This document shows, piece by piece, positions 54,366 to 63,285 of a stretch of 64,000 nucleotides of DNA (the stretch's first letter is position 1; every line of letters begins with the position of its first letter). This DNA comes from Roseimicrobium sp. ORNL1. Lineage in GTDB: Bacteria > Verrucomicrobiota > Verrucomicrobiia > Verrucomicrobiales > Verrucomicrobiaceae. The translations under genes were made by a program, and so were the position numbers. The stretch spans positions 1 through 64,000 of the forward strand of contig NZ_CP049143.1 of NCBI RefSeq assembly GCF_011044495.1. The letters are read 5' to 3'. The notes under the pieces were generated by a model. The model saw only the letters and a list, made by a program, of their open reading frames with translations. It was not told the origin of the DNA and did no database searches.

Positions 54366-56267
54366 TTACCTCGGGATGATCGGAAGCACGATGCGAGAGG
54401 GGTGCTGCTTGCTGTGCAGAATGGTGTTCTCCGCAATGACGGTGCGGCGGTGATCGTTCAGCGGCTCGCCCGTGTTTGGGTTCACATCGAACCGTGGGAA
54501 ATTGCTGCTGCTCACTTCCACGCGGATGCGGTGGCCCTTCTTGAAGACGTTGCTGGTGGGATACACCTTGATGGTGAACTCATACGGCGTGCCTGGCGTC
54601 ATGAGCTTCTCTGTCTTCAAGCTGTCGCGGAAGCGCGCCCGGATGATGCCCTCGGTGATCTTCAAATCAAAGCCACCCGGCCAGTCCTTGCTACCGGGAT
54701 ACACGTCCACCAGCTTCGCGGTGAAGTCCGTGTCCACCGCGCTGGAGGAAGCCCACAGCTTCACTTCAATTTCCCCGGTGACTTCAACATCCTGCGCGAG
54801 CGGTTCTGTTTCAAACACCACGACATCATTGCGCGCTGAGAGTGGGATGGGATTAAGCCAGTTCCACACATGCGGACCACCACGCTGGTCCCATGCACCC
54901 TGCAGGAGGATGTCATTCCCACTGGAGATATTCCCACCGATGGTCGGCACGGGGTTCTTCGGATCAAAGGTGAAGGTGGTGGAGGCCGGCTCCTGCGTGG
55001 GTTTTTCACGAGCAAGCGTACCGCTTCCACCGAAGTAGAAGGCCGTGCTCTGCTGCCGTGCGAGAGGCCACTCCTTCTCCTCGCGCCACTCGCCACCGTG
55101 GAAGAGCAGGCCCTTCTCCGTCTTGTGGCCATCACCGGTGCCCATGGTGAAGATGCGCACCTTGCTCGCGAAGGGCGCGGCCTTGCCCACACTGTTGTCC
55201 TTGCCCTTCAGCCAGTGATCATACCATTCCAGACGCCACGCGAGTTCATCGGGAATCGCTGCCTCTTTGCCATAATCCACCTGCCCATGGGATGAGCCTG
55301 CCTGAGCGCCATGAATCCACGGTCCCATGATGAGATACACATCACTCTTCAGCGCCTTGCTCAGCACACCGAAGTTCGCCGTGGTATTGCCTGCCCACGA
55401 ATCATACCAACCACCTACAAGGTACACTGGCATATCCTTGTATGAGGACGCCTGCTCCAGAATGTTGTTCTGTTTCCAGTAGTCATCATTGGCACCGTGA
55501 CTCATCGCAGCCGTAAGCCAGTCTTCGTATTCCGGCGCGAACTTCAGCGGCGTGGTCCCTTTGCGCAGCGGCAGGTTCGCGAGGTAGTGAAAGCGATTGT
55601 CCGCCATCTCCTTCAGCATCGCGGCCGTTGCTTCATCCTTCACGGCCTGGCTGCCTTTGCCAGCATTGAGCATGATCCAGTTCCAGAAGCGCAGTTCGAA
55701 CGCACCTCCATTGCGCATGGATTGCACACCGCAGTTTGATACCGCATCCACGGGAATCACCGTCGTCAGTTCTTTCGCCCCCGCGAGCGCCATCGCGTGC
55801 TGCGTGCCACCCACATAAGAAGTGCCAAACATGCCAATCTTCCCATCGCTCCACGATTGCTTGCCAATCCATGCTGAGGCATCCACACCATCGTTCCCAT
55901 CGTCCGTCATCCAGTGCCACACGCCTTCGCTCGCGTAGCGTCCACGGCAATCCTGCGCGATGAACACATAGCCGTGCCTGGTGAAGTAGTCGGCCTGCTT
56001 CTTCGCGCCCGTCTTGTTGTAGGGCGTGCGTGTGAGGATGATGGGCAGTTTCTCCTGCACGGGCGTGCCATCCTGCTGGATTGGCCGGTAGACGTCCGTC
56101 GCGAGCTTCACGCCATCGCGCATGGTCACCATCACATTGCTCTCCAGCACATAAGGCGGTGGGGCTGCCGGCTTCTTTTCCTCCGCCCGCACTTCTTGCA
56201 GGCCCACTCCCACGCCCATCAACGCGAGCACCAGCCATCCATTGAGCCAGATCTGTTTCCCAATCAT
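54366..56267 (-). CDS. Secreted CocE/NonD-family X-Pro-type hydrolase
   Basis: 633 residues. Signal peptide LVLALMGVGVGLQEVRA. The alpha/beta-hydrolase domain has the nucleophile Ser150 in FGTSYVGGTQ and an oxyanion region TRTPYNKTG; the later MGPWIHGAQ segment carries the likely catalytic His. The C-terminal jelly roll (about 430-620) is typical of the X-Pro dipeptidyl-peptidase/CocE group. Family members cleave esters or acyl-peptides, for example glutaryl-7-ACA or cocaine; the natural substrate is unknown. Upstream of, and in the same direction as, the TetR gene. Confidence 0.92.
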   Translation of the reverse strand: MIGKQIWLNGWLVLALMGVGVGLQEVRAEEKKPAAPPPYVLESNVMVTMRDGVKLATDVYRPIQQDGTPVQEKLPIILTRTPYNKTGAKKQADYFTRHGYVFIAQDCRGRYASEGVWHWMTDDGNDGVDASAWIGKQSWSDGKIGMFGTSYVGGTQHAMALAGAKELTTVIPVDAVSNCGVQSMRNGGAFELRFWNWIMLNAGKGSQAVKDEATAAMLKEMADNRFHYLANLPLRKGTTPLKFAPEYEDWLTAAMSHGANDDYWKQNNILEQASSYKDMPVYLVGGWYDSWAGNTTANFGVLSKALKSDVYLIMGPWIHGAQAGSSHGQVDYGKEAAIPDELAWRLEWYDHWLKGKDNSVGKAAPFASKVRIFTMGTGDGHKTEKGLLFHGGEWREEKEWPLARQQSTAFYFGGSGTLAREKPTQEPASTTFTFDPKNPVPTIGGNISSGNDILLQGAWDQRGGPHVWNWLNPIPLSARNDVVVFETEPLAQDVEVTGEIEVKLWASSSAVDTDFTAKLVDVYPGSKDWPGGFDLKITEGIIRARFRDSLKTEKLMTPGTPYEFTIKVYPTSNVFKKGHRIRVEVSSSNFPRFDVNPNTGEPLNDHRRTVIAENTILHSKQHPSRIVLPIIPR

Positions 56268-56408
56268 GGCTAAAGGCTACGCAGACCGCGCCCCTGTTTA
56301 ACAAGGAAGCTCTAATGTCACCATCCTTGCTCCAAAAGTGTCACCGGGCCGCGAGCGAAGCCCGCGACCCGGTGATGGTATGCCAAGAACAACATTCAGA
56401 TGCGGCGC

Positions 56409-57149
56409 TCAGCTCAGCCGCACGCCGCCATCGACAATCACTTCCGAGCCGATGACGAAGCTGGACTCATCCGAAAGCAAAAAGCGCACGGCCGTGGCTA
56501 CCTCCTCAGGTTGCCCCAACCGCTTCACCAGTGACTTGGCGGTAGTCGTCTCTTCAAAACCCTTCTGCGCCTCTGCTGGAAGCTCCAGCTTCTTCATGAT
56601 CGGCGTTTCGATGGGGCCGGGGCTGACCACATTCACACGGATGCCACGCGGCGCCAGCTCCACCGCGAGTGTCTTTCCAAAGGAAATGATGGCCGCCTTC
56701 GTGCCCGAGTACAGCGCCGTGGTGGGGAAGCCAATGGAGCCCGCTATCGACGAAGTGAAGACCACCGAACTGGGATTCGCCAGCAGCGGCAGCAGTGACT
56801 GAAGCTGGAAGAACGGACCACGCACGTTGATGTTGTACATGTCATCGTACTGCTTCGGCGTCGCTACTTCGAGCGGGCCGAACTGCGCCACGCCAGCGTT
56901 GAGGAAGACGCCATCAAGTTTTGCGGCATGCTTCTTCACCTCTTCACCGAGCGCCTGGGCATCGCTCAGTGATCCGGCATCGGACTTGAGAATCACAACG
57001 CTCTTTGGCAGTAGAGCTTTTGCGGCAGCGAGGGTTTCTGGGTTGCGGCCCGTGATGATGACTTTCGCGCCTTCCTTGGCGAGGAGCTGTGCGGTGGCGA
57101 GGCCGATGCCTGTGGTTCCGCCGGTGATGAGAATGGTTTTGTCTTTCAT
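56409..57149 (-). CDS. Short-chain dehydrogenase/reductase
   Basis: 246 residues from MKDKTILITGGTTGIGLATA. The cofactor motif TGGTTGIG is at the N-terminus. Catalytic Ser lies in FTSSIAGSIG and Tyr/Lys in LYSGTKAA; VNVVSPGPIETPI is the typical C-terminal loop. An NAD(P)-dependent classical SDR; substrate not predictable. Preceded by the GGAAC operator sites and, 189 bases upstream, by a TetR gene in the same direction: a common repressor-reductase pair responding to reactive aldehydes, quinones or similar. Confidence 0.93.
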   Translation of the reverse strand: MKDKTILITGGTTGIGLATAQLLAKEGAKVIITGRNPETLAAAKALLPKSVVILKSDAGSLSDAQALGEEVKKHAAKLDGVFLNAGVAQFGPLEVATPKQYDDMYNINVRGPFFQLQSLLPLLANPSSVVFTSSIAGSIGFPTTALYSGTKAAIISFGKTLAVELAPRGIRVNVVSPGPIETPIMKKLELPAEAQKGFEETTTAKSLVKRLGQPEEVATAVRFLLSDESSFVIGSEVIVDGGVRLS

Positions 57150-57193
57150 GGATGGTTCTGTGGATGACTGAATTTCAGGGTTCTGGAAGGTAC

Positions 57194-57219
57194 TTTTCTG
57201 GAACAATCGTTCCAGAAAA
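57194..57219. promoter_or_regulatory. TetR-type operator S1 upstream of the SDR gene
   Basis: Perfect 11-base arms TTTTCTGGAAC and GTTCCAGAAAA around AATC. The core GGAACAATCGTTCC recurs as GGAACAAACATTCC at 57307-57320 and, inverted, as GAATGTACGTTCC at 57926-57938. Starts 44 bases upstream of the SDR start. Confidence 0.8.
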
Positions 57220-57306
57220 AGCATGAGTATTCAGACGAGCAGAGGGTGGCTTGCGGGAATGCTCATGAGGTTTGTTTCCGAGCGATACGCGGCAGGATGT
57301 GTTTCC

Positions 57307-57320
57307 GGAACAAACATTCC
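57307..57320. promoter_or_regulatory. TetR-type operator S2
   Basis: GGAACAAACATTCC, close to S1 at 57200-57213 (12 of 14 positions). Lies between the TetR stop (57339) and the SDR promoter. Confidence 0.6.
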
Positions 57321-57338
57321 AAAATAATCACACAACAC

Positions 57339-57914
57339 TCAGTCGAGAACCTTCAACGCCAACCGCGCGGTCTGCTTCAGCGCATCCTTCTGATCGTGAG
57401 CCCGCGCTGCCACCGCCATCCCCAGCAGCGTGTGGTGGAAGAAGCGCGCCAGCTCCACGGGATCCTTCTCACGATCAATTTCTCCTGCACGCTGAGCCGC
57501 GCACAGGCGGGAGATGAAAAGGCCCTCCACCGTCCTGGCGTGTTCCGCAGCCAGAGCCCGCGCCGGAGAGTCCGGTGCAATCTCCACCAGGGTATTCACC
57601 AGCAGACATCCATGGGAGCCCTTCCCGCAATGCTGGGAGATGAGCTGGTCGAAGATTCCCATCAACACCTCGCGCACAGGTCCCGGATCTGCGAGGCGCT
57701 GCTTCATGCACTCCGCGCCTGCCGTCATGTAGCGCTTCAGCGCGGCAAGGAAGAGTTCCTCCTTGTCGCCATACGTGTCATAGAGACTCTGCCGACTCAC
57801 GCCGAGTTCCGCCGTGAGGTCGGCGAAGGAAGTTGCCTTGAAACCACGGGCACGAAAGAGCTCCAGTGCATGATCCAGCACTTCAGCTTCATCGAATTCT
57901 TTGGTCCGTGGCAT
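57339..57914 (-). CDS. TetR-family repressor
   Basis: 191 residues. N-terminal helix-turn-helix FADLTAELGVSRQSLYDTYG, followed by KEELFLAALKRY, then a helical ligand domain with GCLLVNTLVEIAPDS. This resembles the AcuR/YxaF-like group that controls oxidoreductases. A half-conserved operator (57926-57938) lies 11 bases upstream of the start, with two more before the SDR gene, so it most likely controls itself and the SDR. Confidence 0.92.
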   Translation of the reverse strand: MPRTKEFDEAEVLDHALELFRARGFKATSFADLTAELGVSRQSLYDTYGDKEELFLAALKRYMTAGAECMKQRLADPGPVREVLMGIFDQLISQHCGKGSHGCLLVNTLVEIAPDSPARALAAEHARTVEGLFISRLCAAQRAGEIDREKDPVELARFFHHTLLGMAVAARAHDQKDALKQTARLALKVLD

Positions 57915-57925
57915 GGGGTTCTAAA

Positions 57926-57938
57926 GAATGTACGTTCC
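57926..57938. promoter_or_regulatory. TetR-type operator S3 in the TetR promoter
   Basis: GAATGTACGTTCC, which reads GGAACGTACATTC on the other strand, matching S1 and S2 in spacing and ends. 11 bases upstream of the TetR start. Confidence 0.6.
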
Positions 57939-57980
57939 AAAACGCCAAATCAGGCATATGATCGAGCGGTGCATGCCTGT

Positions 57981-59276
57981 CTATGTCACCTCAAAGCGGT
58001 GCATTTGCACGGCATTCTTTCCCGTCTTGGGCACGGGCCGTGGCTCAGGCTGGGCGAAGTCATTCAGGTCCACCGCGCGGGCACGGAATTCATAAGTGCC
58101 GGGCTTCAAGTCGCGCAGTGTCGCTGACCAATTGACCATGCTATACCGCATGGGCCATGCGGCTGGCTGACCCGTGGCCGGATCGAAGCCAAGCACCGTC
58201 TTTGAGGAGATGCCCGCCGGAAGAATCTGACTCCAATCCGCAGGTGGAGCCTCCAAGGCACACTCCGTCCACTGGGCCGCACGATAGGTTTCGTCGTCCT
58301 GCACCACCGGCTTCGCTCCCGCCTCCACTGGATGCAGCCAGGACTCGACCCTTTTCAAGCCGGAGAGCCCGACAATGGCAAGTCCTTCAAGATGCACGGG
58401 CTGTCCCGACGCGAACTTGGCAGGAGCGGCATCCATGTACGCCGCTGTCTTGAGGTGCGACTCGGGATCGTTGTTCTGGTTGGCGTAGGTGTCGTTGGCC
58501 TTGAAGTCGTTCGTCACAACCATGCGTTGCAGCCACTTGATGGACTTGAAGCCGTGTGCCCAGGGAATGACCATGCGTACCGGGCCGCCACGTTCGAGTG
58601 GGATGGGTTCGCCGTTGAGCCGGTAGGCAAGGAAGGCGGGGAGCTCACCCGGCGGCGTCTCCATGACCTGCGTGTAGCTGAGGGAGGACTGGAAGATCTG
58701 CTTGGGGTTGTTGTTGTGAAAACCCCAGTAGTAGATGCGCCGCACGTTCTTCAGGTTGCCACAGAGCCGCAGTACATCGCGCAACGGCACGCCCTCCCAC
58801 AATCCCTGACCGAGTGGTGCGGCGATGTTCAGGCACTGCATGGCTTTGAGGAAGCGCACGCTGTGCTTCTTTCCAAGCTCCATCAGCGTCGGCAGATCCA
58901 GCGCATTACCCGCGTCGAGCGTGAACTCCTTCTCCAGACTCGCGGGCTCCTTCACCAAGTCACTCGTGAACGGATCCACCATGATCTCCATGCGCCATGT
59001 GTCCGGGGTGAGCCGGGCCTGGACCAGCGCGTCACCAGTGAGCGTGTGCGGTTTCGGATTGCCACGTGAGACGTCCTCGAACTTTGCCGCCGGCGTCAGC
59101 AGTGGATGACGGAAGGCCGCGCCGGTGGAAGTTGCCTGAGCAACGGGAGTAGGCGGGGCACTGGCAACCTGGGCCTTGGCTGTTGTCGCTGTTCCAGCCA
59201 TCACGGAGACTGCGAGTCCCGAAGCCCGCACAAAGTCACGGCGTGTAAGGCTGCCTGAGAGAGGCTTGCGTTTCAT
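57981..59276 (-). CDS. Tat-exported molybdopterin oxidoreductase (sulfite oxidase/YedY superfamily)
   Basis: 431 residues. Twin-arginine signal (Arg12-Arg13 in LTRRDFVRASGLAVSVM), so folded and exported with its cofactor. The molybdenum-ligating cysteine is probably Cys148 (MQCLNIAAPLGQGLWEGVPL). GGPVRMVIPWAHGFKSIKWL is a hallmark of the family, and a C-terminal dimerisation/Ig-like domain (about 290-430) ends with FRARAVDLNDFAQPEPRP. Closest in layout to sulfite oxidase-like enzymes with the dimer domain. Last gene of the operon with a sulfatase and a beta-helix protein. Confidence 0.9.
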   Translation of the reverse strand: MKRKPLSGSLTRRDFVRASGLAVSVMAGTATTAKAQVASAPPTPVAQATSTGAAFRHPLLTPAAKFEDVSRGNPKPHTLTGDALVQARLTPDTWRMEIMVDPFTSDLVKEPASLEKEFTLDAGNALDLPTLMELGKKHSVRFLKAMQCLNIAAPLGQGLWEGVPLRDVLRLCGNLKNVRRIYYWGFHNNNPKQIFQSSLSYTQVMETPPGELPAFLAYRLNGEPIPLERGGPVRMVIPWAHGFKSIKWLQRMVVTNDFKANDTYANQNNDPESHLKTAAYMDAAPAKFASGQPVHLEGLAIVGLSGLKRVESWLHPVEAGAKPVVQDDETYRAAQWTECALEAPPADWSQILPAGISSKTVLGFDPATGQPAAWPMRYSMVNWSATLRDLKPGTYEFRARAVDLNDFAQPEPRPVPKTGKNAVQMHRFEVT

Positions 59277-59305
59277 AGGCGATCGCGGGTTCCCTGCCGC
59301 ACCAT

Positions 59306-60715
59306 TTACGGAGCCAGTTCCACATTGCTAACACCCTCTTTTCCCGGGTGGAAGATGTTGTTCGAAAAGCGAAGCCCTTGCGGCGGGTTCTTGCCATCGG
59401 TTTCGATGCGCACGGCATAGCTGTAGCGCGGGCCTTCTTTCTTCGGTGCACCATCGACCAGCGGTGAATCCTTGCCGGAGTCATAGATCACGTTGCCCTG
59501 GATCAGCACATCCGTGAGCGGCGGATTTTGCGGAGTCTGACCCTTGTCGAAACGCAGGGGATTGCAGGAGCCCGTTTCCGTCCACATCCAGGAAGCGCTG
59601 CCGTAGCCGAAGTCGGAGATGATGTTGTTCGCGATGATGGAGCCTCCGTCCACATTCGGAGCCAAGGCGGGGCGATCGGCAGTGGCAGGTGCGGAATGGT
59701 GCGATGCGGCACCGGGCATCAAGCCAATGCTCCAGAGGTCATTTTTGACGAACTGGTTTCCGATGATGAGCACGTTGCGAGAACCGTGCATGGCCTTCAT
59801 GCCGATGAAGGCATTGTTCACGATGTTATTGGAAACGATGACATGATCACAATGCAGGTCGATGCCTTGGGCGGCATTCTCGATTTGGTTTCCGATAAGC
59901 TGGGTGCGAGCGGTGATATCCGGTCCAGTCACGATGATACCCGAGCCCTGGTGCCAGTTGTTCACGTATTCCGCATTCCACACCTCGGGGTTCATCAGCT
60001 TGCCACGCGCAGCGTTCTTCTTGGTGAATTTCCCAAGACCGTGCTTCTCCTTGAGTTCCTGTGTGGGGACGAATACATGCTCCACGACGCGGCAGTTTTG
60101 GATGAGATTGCCTTCACTGTTCACCACGGCGATGCCGGTGCCATCGATGCAGCGGAAGGCGTAGCCGTAGTTCTCCGAGTGCGTGCGGTCATCCACGCTG
60201 ATGCGCATGTAGTTCTCCACCGTGCAGCCGCGAATCTGCGTGCCCTTGCCATCCCTCACGGAGATGGAGGCGGCGGCAGAGCGGTTGTCCTTCACTCGCA
60301 CGTTCTCCAGCAGCACCTCCTCGCATTGGTTCAAATAGATCGCTTCCGCGCGGCTTTCCGTCTTCTCCTCAGCACGTGTGAGGCTGATGTCTCGCAAGAT
60401 AATCCCCTTCCGGCCATCCGCTCGAATCACCGGTTGTTCAGCATTCTCCTGGATGATGCGTCCATACCCATACAAGCCGCTTCCATCATGCTTGATGGTG
60501 ATGCGCTCGGAGACAATATGGTCCCCCTGCGGCAGATACACCATCTTCCCCGGATTCGCGTCGAGCGCTTCCTGGATGGACTTGTACTCTGCTGCACTCG
60601 GGCTCTGGGCTTTGAGCCCACTGGTGCTCACGAAGAGGCCCACGGCAACAAGAATAGCTCTGCGACAAGCAGAGCCAACAACAGACGATACGAGAGAGGC
60701 TGGGAGTGAACTCAT
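59306..60715 (-). CDS. Secreted right-handed parallel beta-helix protein
   Basis: 469 residues with a signal peptide (RRAILVAVGLFVSTSGLKAQ). Repeated rungs of the pectate-lyase/polygalacturonase type are visible: GIILRDISLTRAEEKTESRA, CEEVLLENVRVKDNRSAA, GIDLHCDHVIVSNNIVNNAF, NVLIIGNQFVKNDLWSIGL and DVLIQGNVIYDSGKDSP. Such proteins are often polysaccharide lyases, epimerases or carbohydrate-binding. No obvious catalytic set can be named. In an operon with a sulfatase, a role on a sulfated glycan is likely. Confidence 0.85.
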   Translation of the reverse strand: MSSLPASLVSSVVGSACRRAILVAVGLFVSTSGLKAQSPSAAEYKSIQEALDANPGKMVYLPQGDHIVSERITIKHDGSGLYGYGRIIQENAEQPVIRADGRKGIILRDISLTRAEEKTESRAEAIYLNQCEEVLLENVRVKDNRSAAASISVRDGKGTQIRGCTVENYMRISVDDRTHSENYGYAFRCIDGTGIAVVNSEGNLIQNCRVVEHVFVPTQELKEKHGLGKFTKKNAARGKLMNPEVWNAEYVNNWHQGSGIIVTGPDITARTQLIGNQIENAAQGIDLHCDHVIVSNNIVNNAFIGMKAMHGSRNVLIIGNQFVKNDLWSIGLMPGAASHHSAPATADRPALAPNVDGGSIIANNIISDFGYGSASWMWTETGSCNPLRFDKGQTPQNPPLTDVLIQGNVIYDSGKDSPLVDGAPKKEGPRYSYAVRIETDGKNPPQGLRFSNNIFHPGKEGVSNVELAP

Positions 60716-60775
60716 GACTGGGGCAGGCAGGCACTCATCTACGTCGCACTTGCTCCCCGTCGTGCAGCCTTCGCG

Positions 60776-62173
60776 CTATTTCACCGTGCCCGGTTCGGCT
60801 GGCTTCTGCCACGGCACGGAGCCGCTCTTCTGAATCTGTTTCCGCAGACCGGCATTCAGATCTCGCACGATGTCTTTCCTCTTCTCCGCCAGATTTGTGG
60901 TCTCATACGGGTCTGTCTTCAGGTTGTAGAGTTCCAGCGGGCCAAAGGGACTGTCCTGCAGCAGCTTCCAGTCGCCACGCTGGAAGGCCTCAATGGTCTT
61001 ACCGCCATACATGGGGCCGCCTTCGCGCCGCACGAAATACAAATCGCGGGGTGCATCCGGCTGCGCTTCACCAGCCAGCGTGGGCAGGAAACTCACACCG
61101 TCGATGTCCTTCGGCACAGAGGCTCCCGAAGCCTCAAGCAACGTGGGGAGGATATCCATCGTCAGTGCAGTCCGCGGGGTCACGCTGCCGGCCTTGATGC
61201 GTGCGGGCCAGCGCGCCCCGAAGGGCACACGCAATCCACCCTCATACATGTGCGTCTTGCCATCGCGCCACGGGCCATTGTTCGCACCCACAGGCAGGCT
61301 GCCACCGTTGTCCGAGGTGAAGGTGACCAGCGTGTTCTGCGCGACACCCGTCCTTTCCAGCGTGTCCAGCACACGACCGATGCCAGCGTCCAGATGCTCA
61401 ATGAGCGCGACCAGCTTCATGCGCTTCTCATTCATGCCAGGCTCGCGTGCCTTCACCTTCTCCAGCCATTCCGGCGGCGGCTGGATGGGGTCATGCGGTG
61501 CGTTGTACGCCAGATATAGAAAGAAGGGCTGCCCACTCTTGCTTCGTTCCGTGATGTAGTCACAAGCCCACGCCGTGAAGAGGTCCGTGGCATGACCCTC
61601 CGGGGTGATGACCTCATGATTCTTCCGCAGCATGTTCACGTCATGACGCAGGTGTTTCCAGTAGTCATCCATCATGTCTCCAAGGAAGCCCTGGTAGAAA
61701 TCAAAGCCGCGATCGTTTGGCAGGTTCGGCGCTGAGAGACCCAGGTTCCACTTGCCCACCATGCCGGTGTGATAGCCAGCGGGCTTGAGCAGCTTTGGCA
61801 GCAGTACAGCGGAGTGAGCGAGATAACCCCAGTTGTTCCCGGGTTCCTCCTCACGCACGAGTCCCGGCACACCAACCCGGTCTGGATAGCAGCCCGTCAG
61901 CAACGACGCGCGAGTCGGTGAGCACACCGGGCTGTTCGCCTTGAGGTTCTGAAAAGTCATCCCCTCGTTGAAGATGCGATCCATGTTCGGCGTGCGAAGA
62001 TCCTTGGTCCCATACGCGCTGTAGTCGGCGAGCCCCTGATCATCCGTGAGGATGACGACGAAGTTCGGCTTGGCGATCGGACTGGCGGCGGAGATCGAGG
62101 CTGTAAAACCGAGGAGCAGCAGGGCACAAAGTGACCCGGCCAAGGAAGTGATGCGTGCGGGAAAGCGAAGCAT
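60776..62173 (-). CDS. Secreted type I sulfatase
   Basis: 465 residues. Signal peptide SLAGSLCALLLLGFTASISA. The formylglycine site is Cys84 in SPVCSPTRASLLTG, the exact CxPxR signature, and metal ligands Asp44/Asp45 are in VVILTDDQGLADY. HTGMVGKWNLG and VTFTSDNGGSLP carry further active-site residues. Needs a formylglycine-generating enzyme, not seen here. Type I sulfatases of this size remove sulfate from glycans; Verrucomicrobia carry many. Confidence 0.95.
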   Translation of the reverse strand: MLRFPARITSLAGSLCALLLLGFTASISAASPIAKPNFVVILTDDQGLADYSAYGTKDLRTPNMDRIFNEGMTFQNLKANSPVCSPTRASLLTGCYPDRVGVPGLVREEEPGNNWGYLAHSAVLLPKLLKPAGYHTGMVGKWNLGLSAPNLPNDRGFDFYQGFLGDMMDDYWKHLRHDVNMLRKNHEVITPEGHATDLFTAWACDYITERSKSGQPFFLYLAYNAPHDPIQPPPEWLEKVKAREPGMNEKRMKLVALIEHLDAGIGRVLDTLERTGVAQNTLVTFTSDNGGSLPVGANNGPWRDGKTHMYEGGLRVPFGARWPARIKAGSVTPRTALTMDILPTLLEASGASVPKDIDGVSFLPTLAGEAQPDAPRDLYFVRREGGPMYGGKTIEAFQRGDWKLLQDSPFGPLELYNLKTDPYETTNLAEKRKDIVRDLNAGLRKQIQKSGSVPWQKPAEPGTVK

Positions 62174-62205
62174 GGCTTGTGCGTGCGACGTTGAATTCAG
62201 GAAAA

Positions 62206-63195
62206 CTATTTCGACGGTTCTTGTTTCACGAACTTCCTCGCGAAATCACGGACCGAGCGCGTGAAGGTCCAGTCACCCGAATCAGGCACCATCTTCGAAG
62301 GCGCACCCACCCAACTCTCGATGACATAGTGATCCGGTCTGCCGTCCACGCTCACATAGTCATACCCCTGCTGCATGATGCTGGTGTACCACGTGCTGTC
62401 ATCCGCCAGGCCACGATGCTGCATCGCGGGATAACCGGAGGACCAGTAGATCAGGGCGAAGGGAACCTTGCGTTCGCGGCAGAAGTGTTCCAGTCGCTTC
62501 AGGTCTCTCCATGAGCCCTTCTGTTGCACGTTGAACCGGATCCAATCCACATCCAGACGGTAGAAGTCGAGGCCACGCACCTTGCGTTCCGCGAGTTTCT
62601 TCTCCAACCCTTCAATCCACTTCTGATGCTCCTCCACCGAGATGGAAGGATACGCCTCGATGTCGCCGATGAGGATGTCCGGGAAATGCCGTCGGACCAG
62701 GGCGATGTAGTTCGCCGTCTCTTCCATAGCGTATTCGTCTGACTCGTGAATCTTCTCCCGCGTACACACGAGCGGCTCGTCCATGGCGATGGCATGGATG
62801 TTCCCACCCAGGCGTTGCAGCCGGTCCCAAATGGGCTTCTCCGCATTGAAGGTCTTCTCGCCAGTGCGTCCCCATTCCTTCAGGGCGCCGACTTCCAGCG
62901 CGAGCTTGATGTCCCACTGCTTGAGCATGCCAAACCACGCCTGCAGTTCCTCATCCTTGAAGTGGCGCTGGAAGTTGAGATCTGTCTGGAAGAAGACATC
63001 CAACACCTCCCGCGTGTCCTTCCATTCATCAGGGTGCTCGAAGAGTTCGCGGATCCATTTGCCATTCTCGCCCGCAGGCGGCGCCATCCACACAGTGGCG
63101 TTCTGTTTCTTGGGTGCCTGATCCTGCGCATGGAGCAGCGGAACGCAGGGTGGCAGGAACGCCAATGCGAAGATGATAGGTCGGAAGCGATGCAT
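62206..63195 (-). CDS. Secreted TIM-barrel-like protein, possible glycosidase
   Basis: 329 residues from MHRFRPIIFALAFLPPCVPL; signal peptide ends LLHAQ. The mature part reads like a (beta/alpha)8 barrel: IKLALEVGALKEWG, NIHAIAMDEPLVC, ILIGDIEAYPSISV, GLDFYRLDVDWIRFN, VPFALIYWSSGYPA, YDYVSVDGRPDHYVIESW. Strand-end acids (MDEP, DIEAYP, DVDW) could be catalytic. I cannot name a GH family. 32 bases upstream of the sulfatase and co-directional, so likely working on the same substrate. Confidence 0.7.
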   Translation of the reverse strand: MHRFRPIIFALAFLPPCVPLLHAQDQAPKKQNATVWMAPPAGENGKWIRELFEHPDEWKDTREVLDVFFQTDLNFQRHFKDEELQAWFGMLKQWDIKLALEVGALKEWGRTGEKTFNAEKPIWDRLQRLGGNIHAIAMDEPLVCTREKIHESDEYAMEETANYIALVRRHFPDILIGDIEAYPSISVEEHQKWIEGLEKKLAERKVRGLDFYRLDVDWIRFNVQQKGSWRDLKRLEHFCRERKVPFALIYWSSGYPAMQHRGLADDSTWYTSIMQQGYDYVSVDGRPDHYVIESWVGAPSKMVPDSGDWTFTRSVRDFARKFVKQEPSK

Positions 63196-63285
63196 GAAGG
63201 GGAGTAGTGCCAGTGAGGTCAGTGGTTCCATCCGGACCGAGGAAAATGAATGGAGGGCTTGCGAATGAAGAACCTATCGCGGCAG

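Noticed and set aside
59528-60709. 393-residue ORF antisense to the beta-helix gene
   Set aside because: Val/His/Asp-rich shadow frame; the opposite strand has a signal peptide and beta-helix rungs.
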